The notes under the pieces are model-generated. The model saw only the letters and a program-made list of their open reading frames with translations, searched no databases and was not told the origin of the DNA. The position numbers were made by a program, and so were the translations under genes. From Limonium bicolor (lineage: Eukaryota > Streptophyta > Magnoliopsida > Caryophyllales > Plumbaginaceae), in contig CM041780.1 in the NCBI GenBank assembly GCA_023374045.1, positions 35,507,765-35,571,764 of the forward strand: DNA of 64,000 bases. Direction: 5' to 3'. Shown here in pieces: positions 12,425-24,483 of the stretch (position 1 is the first letter of the stretch; the number at the start of each line of letters is the position of its first letter).

Positions 12425-15400
12425 GAATCTAGTCAGAAGTAGGTGCACCCACCCGGACACACCCGAAGAGGTTGCAATACTTAACCGATATAGGTTAGAT
12501 AGCTACCAGCACAACTACGGGATATACCCGAACAGGACTACAGAAGTACTGCCTAAACTAAATAAACCTCGGTAACCACAATGAAGACGTGGAATGAACG
12601 ACGAGGTAGAGCATTGAACTAAATAATTAAGGAGCTCCGACAGTGGAGAAGCACCTGAATGACTGACAGTCATGTCAAGATGTATGAGAAGCAGCTCTAA
12701 GGAGTAATTATCCAACTAAAGGATTAAGGAAGGCGACAAGGCTACCAGATACAGTGTGAGCAATACCGTGACTGGTATGAGTTAACCCAAAAACAACCTG
12801 TACCGCGCACTTGCCACCGCAAGTGCAGAAATAACGGGACCGTTAAGAGGAATCTTAACAAGTGACAAGTACTTAGCAAGTACTCGGGGTGGCGAACGAA
12901 GCCAATATAGCAATTTAGACCTTAAGAATTGTAGAACAAAACCTTGCAAGGGCCTAACGGCCTGATCATTGTATTAAGAACATACCGGTCAGCGAGAAGC
13001 TAGACCTGGTAAGAAGTAACCCGCATTGAAGTGCCATGAAGATTTTACTTTCAAGACTCAGACTTTTATTTTCAAACACAAAATTTTCCAAAACCCCCAA
13101 TTTTAAAACCAAACCAGGGAACTACGGTAAGATATCATAGGACGATATAAGAGGAGTTGGCAACAGAATACTTCACCTAGGCGTGTGACCGACACTACAA
13201 GTGTACACAAACGAGACATGGGACGACCGCACTCCGAAGGAGTTTACGGGCCTGGCAGACCAGTTATGAGTTAGTCGGGTAAGTGGTAAAGTATCAATAA
13301 GATACTCCATGTATGTATACAAGTAGAGTATGGAACATGGGAAGTAGCCCACTCCATACTATGGATGAAAGAGCCAATCCAAATCAAGATATTTGGACAC
13401 CTCGAATGATCGAAGAACACAAAGAAGTTTATGAAGCTAAAGAGAGTCTAGGAACCAGTAAGGTGACGGACCTAAGGATATAGCGTGAATAAGTGCGAGA
13501 AGCACAAAAATATTACGTATAGACATTGGATATGTCTCAGGAATCAAGGACGAAATACCTAATACCTGGAATGAGTATCCAGCATAAACAAGACGGCGAA
13601 GGCCGAAAATGAGCATTAAACGTTTGATAAACGGGATAGAATCCCCACAACATACCTCACTGAAGATATTAATGACCTGACCAAGATCGTAAAGGCGAAA
13701 GAATCGATGATCTACCCAATAACGGGAGACGCTACAACCCAAAATGGGATAGTTTAAAGTATACATAACAGCAAGGCGGAGTTAGAAATTGAACATACCC
13801 ATGAGTTCAAGCCAGATGTAATGGCACAACTCGGTAACACCCTGGAGCAACCCATGAAGGGTGCCGGAATCAACAATAGTTGAACGAGATACGTGTTGGG
13901 AACACAAGTGTTTAGGCGAACTCCCGGTAGAACTCGAAGGGATCCCACGTGACATGGGATACCCTAGATTGCCAGAAGGCATGATTTAATATCAAGACGC
14001 TAAAGGGACTTCCATGTACGGAAGCGCGATGAAACAATTATATCAATAACCCAGTAATACCTCCAAACCATGTAATGGTGTACGGAGAAGCAGAAACTTG
14101 TATAAACAGCCGCACAAAGCATGGCTCGAGGCGAGGGGGCTTGTAAGCCAGGACACTAACTACAACTCGTAGATCTAAACATTGTAAACCTATGCATAGA
14201 GGCATAAGAGGAACAGTGGAGAATAAACCACTACCTTAGAGTGGGGATACTGCTTGTTATTATGGGGCCTATGGAGTGGCAATTGCGTGAATCCTCCAGA
14301 GAAGGCTACCACCTAAGTATGTAATGTGAAACCGCTAAAGCGGTGTAATAAAACATGAGCATGTGTATATTGCCAAGGTGTATATGAAATCAAATAGTAT
14401 GTAGAAAGGCTTGATAGCAATGGAAGGAAACCGATAGAGTAGTCGGATGAGCAGTGAACACGGCATGTGTGCAATATGAACTGCAGAGTAAGCAGTGCGC
14501 AAGTGCGCAGAGAGTCAAAGAATAGCGTATTTGTTGAGCCAAGGGAATGGCAAGCCATAGTGTAAATGGCGAGAACACCTGGCGGAAGCTAAAGCAGTAG
14601 CGGATGCCATGAAATTGAGTAGGAACATGGTATGCAGTAAGCGACCGTTGTAAGAGTATAGCCACATAACGATATGAAGCTCATGAGTAAAGTCGATAAA
14701 GAGACATGTTCCTTCCTATCACATAAGTGATTTACTGCCAGGAGTTTACGCCTCTGCACTCTGTAGGACTGAGTGTTTTGGTATTGCTCTTGGCCAGTAA
14801 TGATCTTGTGGGATAGCTATAAACTTGAGAAATGTCAACGAAGCCTGTCGAGCAAAATTTAGAGAAATGACCGTGTAGCCACTGGCCAAAGATGCACGAA
14901 GAATGTGGGCCATAACCCACAGGTCCCAGGACCGATGCGTGGTAAGGGCAGAGTAGTATGTGTGAAGAACTTTTGTACAGAAACAAATAAACAAACACGA
15001 TTCAAAAGCCATTATTAAACGAGGAAGCACTACATACTGAGTAGTAGCTTGACCTCAACCGACAAAGAGTCGGAAACAGTGGTGAATAACCACGAGAGTA
15101 TACAAAGTTATACAAAAATAGATTTCTAGAGAGCTGGAGAGAAAATCTAGAACTCATCGAATTCGCAAACGGTAGAAGATACCAAGCGACGATTGAGAAA
15201 CCTTATTTCCCAACACAAAAAGGGGATAAAAAGGAAGTGAGTAATACATTGAGAATATCGAAAGGGCGAGTTAAGCCCTAGTTATCAGATCACACAGCAA
15301 AAGCTAGTGGACCGTAATTCAAAGCTACCAATGTGAGTAATGGCTAACCATAAACGCCTTGAAGCCTTAGGGGCTAGAACCAAACCCGCTTATGAATTAA

Positions 15401-16863
15401 TTAACCAATGTTCAGTGATAACATATGGTCGATTACGCGGGCGTAACCCCTTTTAAGGGGGGTAGGGCGAGAAACCGCTTAGAGTATGTTTTACGTACAG
15501 ATGCGTAAACTACTATATGTATAGCACAAAGAAAATTGTTTTGATGTTTGGAACTCATGTTACATAAACATGTGTACCCATTCATTGTGTAATTATTATT
15601 ATCGTGCATGAGAGATGCTAGTAACGAGTATATGATAAATATGAAAAGAGGAGTAGAGAAACTCCTGGGGAATGAGAATCCCTATAGGATATGTCTAGTG
15701 AGATTAGACATGAGACATAATGAGTATGAGTCGGTATGAAACCGATGTATAACCTAGTTGGAAGTGAGTTTCTCTAGGTGATTTTTATTTGAGAATGATT
15801 GTTGGAGTGAGTTCCATCCTTTGGAGTTGTAAGTTGTGTGTTTTATTTGAGTAATAATTTGACTAATGACGCCATGAGTGCTGAGTACCTAGGTAAGGAA
15901 GTGAAATAAATTAAGAATTATGGATGACTTTAGTTCCATAACTAAGAGATAAATTAAAATGGATTGTTTATGAATATGACTAGAGAGAGTAAAAGATAGA
16001 AAACGAAAATGTTTGACTTTCTGTTGTTTGAAACTGACGTGGGAGGTGGAACTTGGTCTGCTAGCGATCAAGGGAAGCCGAACACAAATTGGGGGGGAAG
16101 GATAGTTCAACACTGATGCTGATCACGTCAGGGTTGGATAATTCTTGAAGCTCCCTATAAGTGGTCACAAGTAATCACGCTAAGAAAAGATACAACTACC
16201 ATAAATTTGATTTGGAGTTGTGTGATGTTTTAGAAAGAATTTTCAAACAGAATTTGAAAAGAATTTTCTTCAAGTGAAGATGGAAACGAAAACTGGTTTT
16301 GAAACCGCTATCACCCGCCGATGGCTGAGCCTTAAGTCTTGATGACCGGTAGAACGGTGGGCGTGTATTAGTTTTGAAACCATTGCACCGTACGTGCGGC
16401 GGTCCTAAGTGATCGGTTGGGGCGGTGACAGTGTGTGATTTTTCCAAAGGCTGCGGGACGGGGAGAGTACCCTGAGACGTTCCTGTGTTGAGTGAGTCAA
16501 CCAGAGTGCCTGAGGATTTGTATATGTGTAACGTTTTGATCAGAACCGAAGGGACCGTGGGCCAGAGAGAGTAAGTGCCCATTTGTCATGAAACGGCCGT
16601 GAACCAGAAAGAGTAAGTGTTCAATGTGACCGGTACCTGAGGGATCGGCAGTGTATTACTCAATATGGATCGAGGACTGTAGAGCCTTCTTGTCTTCGGA
16701 CCGATTCCACGGAGAGAATACAAAGAGTATTTTTTATTGCTATACATGCTGTGATATATGTGTGGTATGTGTAGTGTGAAATGAGACTGACTTGTGGAGT
16801 CTGTAAGGTTATACATGTATTATAACCTTGGCATAGTACGCCCATGAGACTAACCATCTAGAT

Positions 16864-16902
16864 TCACCAACTTTGAGGACAAAGTTCCTAAGGGGGGTAG
16901 AT
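16864..16902 (+). other. Polypurine tract of B with polyprotein-tail relic
   Basis: CTTTGAGGACAAAGTTCC then TAAGGGGGGTAG lies just before the 3' LTR. It matches the tract at 3545-3585 in A (reversed). The codons ending in TAG resemble the C-terminus of Del/Tekay polyproteins. Confidence 0.85.
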
Positions 16903-18928
16903 TTTAATACCCCGGATCTAAAAATGGCGATTAAATTACTCTAATATGATTATTAAAGGCCTAATGGTGCCTAAAGAGTATTGGTAAAGAAAATAAAACC
17001 AAAAGAAAAGAGAAAACGCTTGAAAAGTGAAAAACGCTAAAATGTGTGTTAAATGAGTATAAGAGATATATGATCTCGAGAGGGTCCGAGATGGATTCCT
17101 AAGGCTTAGTTAGGCCTAATTAGTATACGGGATGATTCCCGAAGAAACGGATCCAAATAATGGATTAAAACGCTAATGGAGTTTTAAAGCACGTTTTTTC
17201 GGGAAAACCCGAGAATGTGACTTTAAGTGGTCAAACGGACCCGTAAAATTATAGTTGATTAAATAACTATAATTAAGTATTAATGGAAGCTTAATAATCA
17301 TTAAAAATAAAGAAACGAGAAAATTCCGAAAAACGGGCCCGGTTAGTGAATAGTGCCCAACCGGGTAAAATAACGAGCGTTTTCTGTTAAAAACCGAAAA
17401 ACGCTCCAGCATGTATGTGTGTAGTGGGGCCGATTTTATTGGCCTAATTAGTCTTTCCCCTTACTAATAATAGCTAGTAAATATAAGGAAGAAAGAAAGA
17501 AAAGAAAAGAAAAAGTAAAAGAGGGAATAGTTAAAGTGATATTAGAACTCTCTCTCCCCCTCTTTTCTTTTCATTCACGATTTTTCCCCCCTCCAACTGA
17601 GCTCCTTCTTCTTCATCCTCTGTAATGGCGATTTTATAAGTGAGCAAGAAGCTCCATCTTCTACCTCTTCTATCTTGCTCATTGCTTCACCGAATCGCAC
17701 AAAAATACTACCGTTAGATTCGTATCGGCGAGGGCTATTTTCCACCCTTCAAAAGCTTGAAACCTTCATCTTCATCTCCATGGAAGTAGGCCATTTTGGA
17801 GCTTAAAGAAGTGTTTTTGAGTCTCCATCATCCTCTTGATACTCCAAGGTAAAAAAAAGTCAAAAGCTCTTCATTTCTAGCTAGTTCTTCCAATTTTGGA
17901 AATTTCCTCCACGTTGAAATTTTCCCCATGTCTAGCCGGTTCTTCTTGATTTTGAGGAGTGCTGGACCTTCATCATTTTTCTTGCCTAAGCTCTCCATTT
18001 GGACACTTGAAGGTAATCTCTAAGCTAAACCCTAAAAACTAGCTCTTGTAATACTAGTTTTTGTGAGGAAAAAATTGAATTAATAAGCTTAATATGTGTG
18101 TATGGGGATATGATTGTAGATGGCAATCTAGACCCCCTTGTGTTTTGTGAAAACAAGAAATAAAGAGAGAGCAAGAGAAAGAGGAAGAAGAGGAGGAAAA
18201 CCGAAAACAAACAAGGTAAAAAGCTTACCTTGAGTTAGTTTTTTTGACTTGTGAATCATATGTTAGGTTGAATTAAGGACCTTGTATTGTGGTAGTCTTG
18301 ATACTATAATGTTGGTTGTTGAATGGGAATGTCTCAATGGGTTTAAGTGTGCAAACGAACCTAGGAAACTAAGCTAGTCATATGTGTGAACCATGGGAAT
18401 TTGATGTGTTTATTGATGCCTAAACCAAACAGGTATGAGAAGTGTTGTGAGCTGTTTTATTGTGGTGAAAATGCTTAGGAAAGCAAGTGAGTGCTGTCAA
18501 AATTTGCCTAGGAATGGATAGATTTGGGTGTTTTACTATAAGGAAGAAACTAGGTGGTTTAAGAGGTTTAAGTGGGTGGTTAATGGTTTGGAAACCAAAC
18601 CATGAAGAAGAGTGTGTTAGGAGTAAAAATAATGTCATTTGAGTGCTAGGAATGACATTAGTGAGTGAGGTTTGAATAGAAAGAAGAGGGCACCAAATCT
18701 GTTAGAAGAAGTTAAAAGAACAAGAAAACTAGTTTTGAAATATAAGTGGATTTTGAGTGAATTAAGCATGAGTTAGTGAGTGGACTTGGTGATCAATTTA
18801 AGGTGGTTTAGATGGGAAATTAGATGCTAAAACATGTGTCTTATAAGTGGGAAATATTGGGTAATCAAATGGTGGAAGAATGGAGTTGTAACAGATTTTG
18901 AAATGCCAAATCTGTAAAATCTGTAGTA

Positions 18929-19112
18929 GGGTCCGGGACCTAGTCCATGGACAAAGTCCCGGACCACCCCCTGTTTTCATACCGAGAGTTCAATGCCCAC
19001 CTTGGTCCGGGACTTAAGATGGGGACAAGGTCCCGGACCACCATCAAATATTGGCCGAGAGTTAGCTAGTGAATTGGTCCGGGACTTAGGGTACGGACCA
19101 AGTCCCGGACCA
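18929..19112. repeat. Three phased GTCCGGG palindromes in B 3' LTR
   Basis: Copy of 9635-9820. The third unit here keeps GGTCCGGGAC and GTCCCGGACC, where the 5' LTR copy has a base change. Confidence 0.9.
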
Positions 19113-20344
19113 CCCCCAGATTCATGCCTTGAGTGTTTTAAAGGTTTTAAATGATGGGGTTTGAATGTTAATGATGTTATAAGGTGTTAAGGCCTTGTTG
19201 GTGACATGTTAAGGCCCTAGGAAGTGTAAGAAAGTGTTATAAGTAAGTGCGAAGTAAGAACTCAAATTAATAAAAGTAAAACCGAGATAACGGGATAACG
19301 GGGTAAGTACGGGAATAGCATTTAATTATGTACCGTATGATCTTAGTATTCACAGTAATGTTTGAAACATTATCAGAGAGTCGTGTGTGACCCGAGCATG
19401 GTGAGATGACACGGTAAAAGTAAAAAAAAAACCCGGTGAAAGGTATGATTGTCTCATACTCCGCGTGCTAACCGAGTTACGTTGATTTGTGTGTTTGTGT
19501 CCGGCTTAATCAAGATTAAAGCATGCAAATAATCCATTGTTTTATTATGTATGTCTTGTTGTATGTTGAATGAGCTAACATACTTGTATGCCGGTGTGGT
19601 CTAACATAGAGTAAAGACCGACTCGTAGTGAGTAACGTTTGGCTAGAGACCCATAGATCGGGTCGATGCTTGTGACAACGAAAACGTGTAAACACACAAA
19701 CTATCCGTTAAAGTATAACGATAATGCAAACATATGAACTCCCTAGAATGTGAGGAGATGTACGGGTTGAGTAAATACCCAATAACGGTTAGAAAACCAT
19801 ATTGAAACAATCCACGAAACAAATGAGTGGAAAGATAAGGGAACCTCCTTCAAGAGGATTAAAGATAGTTCGAAGATGTGAACTTGTAAAGAAGGTAAAA
19901 GAGACCTAAGTGATTAGTAGCTCCCTTGAAACATGGTCGGCCTCCTATATAAGGATTTTACCGATTTAAGAAAATACCCGAAAGTATGAGTAAGTGAAAT
20001 GTATGGTAACCCTTAAAACCTAAGATTAACCGAACTTAAGTAATGCCCCCAAAGTCATTAGAAACATCGAGAGTGATGCTTCTAGACTAATATAGATAAT
20101 ATAACTATAACTCCGAGAGAGGAGTGTATGGGAATGTAAGTAGTCCGAGAGTAGTCGGACCTAAGTAAAAAGAGAGAGGAACTAAGAGAGAGTTCCGTGA
20201 GCTAGTTGAACCTTCCCACCATGCTAGACCCAGAGTAGGGTCGAAACCGGGAAGTAAGACTATGCTTGAGGGTCATGAGTTTTGGCCTAAGTATGTATTA
20301 AGAGTAACAAGCATGACGTAGGAGACCTGTAGTGTCTCGAGAAT

Positions 20345-20540
20345 CTACAATGGCTTGAGTATAAATAACCAAGGGTGTGGGTGAGATAACAAGTATGAAT
20401 AACCCAAGAATGTGGGTGAGATAACGTGTATAAGTAACCCGAGAGAATGGTGAGTATAAATGAGTAGCCCAAGAAATGGGCGTGTATATGAATAAGTAAC
20501 CCGAGAGAGCGGGTGAGATATTGAATAAGTAAACGAGGCA
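20345..20540 (+). repeat. Degenerate 35-45 bp tandem repeats in B 3' LTR
   Basis: Copy of 11045-11240 with small indels; unit core 'aacccaagagtgtgggtg'. Confidence 0.8.
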
Positions 20541-21164
20541 TAGTGAGGTATAACCCTCAAGGCCTAAGAGTAAACTGATAAAACTAACAACCTTGTTATG
20601 TTAGTTAGGAATTGTGTTCCGTGATTGGATGTAGATTCCATGAGTAATACATATATATATATTGTATTGCTACGACGCATGTGTTTTTGACTAAAAAGAA
20701 CTCCATGTATATCCGACAAAAAAGTAGTCGGCGTACCCTGGTTAGCGCTCGGGGTATGCGAATTTCATATGCAGCGTTAAGCTGAGCCCCTAGGGCAACG
20801 TTTTTATTTTTCAGGTACACGAAGATGTTACCGTTCGAGAGTAGGACAGGTCGGTGGGTTGCATGGGTAGTTAGATTTAATTACTTATGTATTGAAAGAG
20901 GTGTAAGACCGAATATGTTGTCAGCATCCATATGTTTTGTAGACTCGGTATAGTAAAGAATTGATTTGAGTAAAGTATTTGTATTGTGTATTTGGTTGTT
21001 CCAGTTCATCAGACCGTTACGGTATGTAAGAAATGCCTGGTTAGCCACGGGGGGCTAACGGCGTTTGTTTCACCCCTCGTTGTAATTGGAGTTCCGCTGC
21101 GTGAGTAGGAGTAATTAGTAACGGTTTAAGAGGTAATGACGAGGTAAACGGTTGGGGTGTTACA

Positions 21165-22117
21165 ACTTGTCGTGGCAAGTGCGCGGTACAGGCGGTTTTT
21201 AGGTTAACTCATACCGGTCGCGGTGTCGTACACATTATATTTGGTAGCCTTGTCGGCTCTTCCTTGACCTTTTAGTTGGATAACTACTCGTCGGAGCTGC
21301 TACTTGTTCATCTTGACACGTATGTCAACCTTTTAGGTGCTTCTCCAATCTTGGAGTTCCTTAATTACTTAGTTCTGAGATCTACCTCGTTGCTCTTTCC
21401 CACATCCTTGCTGTGGTTACCGAGGTTTAACTTATTTTGGCACTACTTCAGTAGTCCTGTTCGGGTATGTCCCGTAATTATGCTCGTAGCTGTCTAAGCT
21501 ATATCAGTTGAGTATTGCAACTTCTTCGGGTGTGGCAGGGTGTGTGTACCTACTCAACTAGGTTCTTAGTTGGTTAGAATACCGTAAGTGGTATTACATA
21601 ACCATGCCAGTCCGTAGACATGTGTCCCGGTTCTCGTTATTTCTTATGAGTCCGTCTTGTCGCACGATGGGTGCGTTCTTCTTGTTGTCGCTCGGTCAGC
21701 TAGGTTCTCGCGACTGCAAAGCATGTCGCCCAAGCTGCCACAGATTCTGGTCTCCCTGGAATAGGATGTTTCGACGTCTCGCCATCGAGTGTGGTTATTG
21801 TCGCTCCAGCGGGATCCATCTCCGGGGTTTCCGGTCTCAGGATCTACCGCATGACAGGTTCTGGTTCATATAGATATATATAAATTGCCAGATCGGGTTT
21901 CCCCATCTCTCTGGCGTTCTTCCCCGAGCTTTTAATACGGGGGTTGTGGAGGGCGGGTCTGGTATTGTAGGTATCCAGATCTTACTGGAAGTTCCTAACT
22001 AGCGCATCTCTCACGCTATCACTCAACCCATAGCCCTAGTCTCTAATTTCTAACTCGGTATTCCTAAGCTCGGTATTTCCAGTCATCACAGCGATACTTC
22101 GCTCTCATAACCATTTT
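21165..22117 (-). mobile_element. Internal region of A, 5' portion, with degraded PBS
   Basis: Right flank of B. The first bases (ACTTG) are the TSD. It continues A's internal sequence up to the 5' LTR at 22118. The PBS, read on the minus strand around 22100-22113, is TGGTTATGAGAGC, a mutated form of TGGTATCAGAGC, and the PBS-overlapping hairpin has one broken pair. No sense ORF. Confidence 0.85.
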
Positions 22118-22734
22118 TGTAACACCCCACCATTAAGCTCGTCATTACCTCTTAAACTGTCACCAAATACTCTTACTCACGCAGCGGAACTCTAATTACA
22201 ACGAGGGGTGAAACAACGCCGTTAGCCACCCATATGGCTAACCAGGCCTTCCTTACATACCGTAACGGTCTAATGAACTGGAACAACCGAGTACACAATA
22301 CAAATACAATACTCAAAACATTTCTCTACTATAACGAGTCTACAAATTTATGGATGCCGACAACATATTCGGTCTTACACCTCTTTCAATGCATAAGTAA
22401 TCAATTCTAACTACCCATGCAAACCACCGACCCCGTCCTACTCTCGAACGGTAACATCTTCGGTGTACCTGAAAAATAAAAATGTTGCCCCTAGGGGCTC
22501 AGCTTAACGCTGCATATGAAATTCGCATACCCCGAGCGCTAACGGGGTACGCCGACTACTTTTGTCGGATGTACATGGAGTTCATTAGTCAAACAACATG
22601 CATCATAGCATACAATATATATGTGTATTACTCAAGGAATCTACATCCAATCACAGAACACAATTCCTAACTAACATAACAAGGTTGTTAGTTGTATCTA
22701 TTTACTCTTAGGCCTTGAGGGTTATACCTCACTA

Positions 22735-22925
22735 TGCCTTGTTTACTTATTCAATATCTCACCCGCTCTCCCGGGTTACTTGTTCGTATACACACCCATC
22801 TCCTGGGCTACTCGTACTATACTCACCCATTCTCTCGGGTTCTTATACTTATTATCTCACCCACACTCTTGGGTTGTTTATTTTCACTATCTCACCTACA
22901 CTCTTGGGTTAATTATACTCAAGCT
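22735..22925 (-). repeat. Degenerate 35-45 bp tandem repeats in A 5' LTR
   Basis: Reverse-complement counterpart of 11045-11240, with units such as 'ctcacccacactcttgggtt'. Confidence 0.75.
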
Positions 22926-24154
22926 CTTGTAGATTCTCGAGACGCTACAGGTCTTCTACGTCACGCTTGTTACTCTTAATACATACTTAGGCCAAAACTC
23001 ATGGCTCTCTAGCATAGTCTTACTTCCCCGGTTTCGGCCCTACTCTGGGTCTAGCATGGTGGGAAGGTTCAACTAGCTCACGGAACTCTCTCTTAGTTCC
23101 TATCTCTTTTACTTAGGTCCGACTACTCTCGGACCACTTACATTCCCATACTCTCCTCTCTCGGAGTTATAACAATATTATGTATATTAGTCTAGAAGCA
23201 TCACACTCGATGTTTCTAATGACTTTGGGAACATTACTTAAGTTCGGTTAATCTTAGGTTTTAAGAGTTACTCATACATTCCACTTACTCATACTTTCGG
23301 TTATTTCTTAAATCGGTAAAATCCTCATATAGGAGGTCGACCATGTCTCAAGGAGCTACTAATCTCTTAGGTCTCTTTTACCTTCTTTACTAGTTCACAT
23401 CTTCGAACTATCTTTAATCCTCTTGAAGGAGGTTCACTTATCTTTCCACTCTCATTTGTTTCGTGGATTGTTTCAATCTGGTTTTCTAACCGTTATCGGG
23501 TATTTACTCAAACCGTACTTCTCCTCACATTCTAGGGAGTTCATATGTTTGCGTTTTCGTTATACTTTAACGGATAGTTTATGTGTTTGCGCGTTTTCAT
23601 TAACTTACGCAACGACCCGATCTATGGGTCTCTAGCCAAACGTTACACACTACGAGTCGGTCCATACATTATGTTAGACCACACCGGCATACAAGTATGT
23701 TAGCTCATTCAACATACAACAACGCATACATAATCAAACAATGGATTATTTTCATGCTTTAATCTTGATTAAGCCGGCACGCAAACACACAAATCAACGT
23801 AACTCGGTTAGCACGCGGAGTATGAGAAAATCATACCTTTCACCGGGGTTTTTACTTTTACCGTGTCATCTCACCATGCTCGGTTCACACATGATCCTCT
23901 GATAACATTCAAATGCTTATATTAACATTAAAACGTTACGGTAAGTAAAACTAATACTCCCGCACTAAACCCCGTTATTCCTAGTTTAGTTCAAGTGCTC
24001 TTAAACTCACAATTTTCTCATTCACTTCTCAAACTTGTTTACACTTCTTAGGACCTTGACTAGTTACCAAACAAGGCCTAAACATCATCTAAAACCATTT
24101 CCATTCACTTCCCCATCATTAGGGCACTTAAAACACTCTCTGGTAATTTTTACA

Positions 24155-24483
24155 CTGGTCCGGGTTTGTGTACGGGGTTACAAACCCGGACCAGACACGG
24201 TTTAAACTCTCTAGACAATTTTACATGTGGTCCGGGTTTGTGTCCTGGTATACAAACCGGACCAACCCCTGTTATAACTCTCGGGTGTGTGTTTTGCTGA
24301 GGTCCGGGTATACATGCTAATTTACAAACCCGGACCCTTAATTCAGAAACCTCTCGGGTGCATTTTAGGGGTGGTCCGGGTTTGTGTCCTGGTTTGTAAA
24401 CCCGGACCACTCCTCTGATATAGGTTTCTGCCGTGTTTTAGCACTGGTCCGGGTTTTTGTACTTGTTTACAGACCCGGACCAC
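24155..24483. repeat. Five phased GTCCGGG palindromes in A 5' LTR
   Basis: Same five units and 71-73 bp spacing as 1349-1673. The first unit reads GGTCCGGGTTTGTGTACGGG here and GGTCCGGGTTTGTGTCCGGG in the 3' LTR. Confidence 0.9.

Larger units (their letters stand above)
11868..16902 (+). mobile_element. Internal region of B (non-coding)
   Basis: 5.0 kb between PBS and PPT. I find no zinc knuckle, DTGA/DLGA protease, RT (Y/F-x-DD), RNase H or integrase motif on the sense strand. Antisense frames such as 14390-14665 have frameshifted counterparts in A and look like a by-product of base composition. The region is conserved with A through its whole length, which suggests it is a family structure rather than a recent deletion. 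Confidence 0.85.
7613..21164 (+). mobile_element. Element B: complete 13.5-kb non-coding LTR retrotransposon
   Basis: 5' LTR 7613-11867, PBS at 11872, a 5.0-kb non-coding internal region, PPT near 16891, and 3' LTR 16903-21164. It is flanked by the TSD ACTTG (7608-7612 and 21165-21169) inside the internal region of A. The LTRs start TTTAATACCCC and end GGGGTGTTACA. LTRs over 4.2 kb with an internal region lacking gag-pol match the LARD class. Sampled LTR sequence differs by about 2% plus short indels, so B is younger than A. Any mobility must have come from proteins supplied in trans. Confidence 0.92.
16903..21164 (+). mobile_element. 3' LTR of element B
   Basis: 4262 bp, the partner of 7613-11867. 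It contains GTCCGGG palindromes at 18929-19112 and 45-bp repeats at 20345-20540. The GAGCCCCTAGGGC palindrome here has lost one G. It ends GGGGTGTTACA followed by the TSD ACTTG. Confidence 0.92.
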
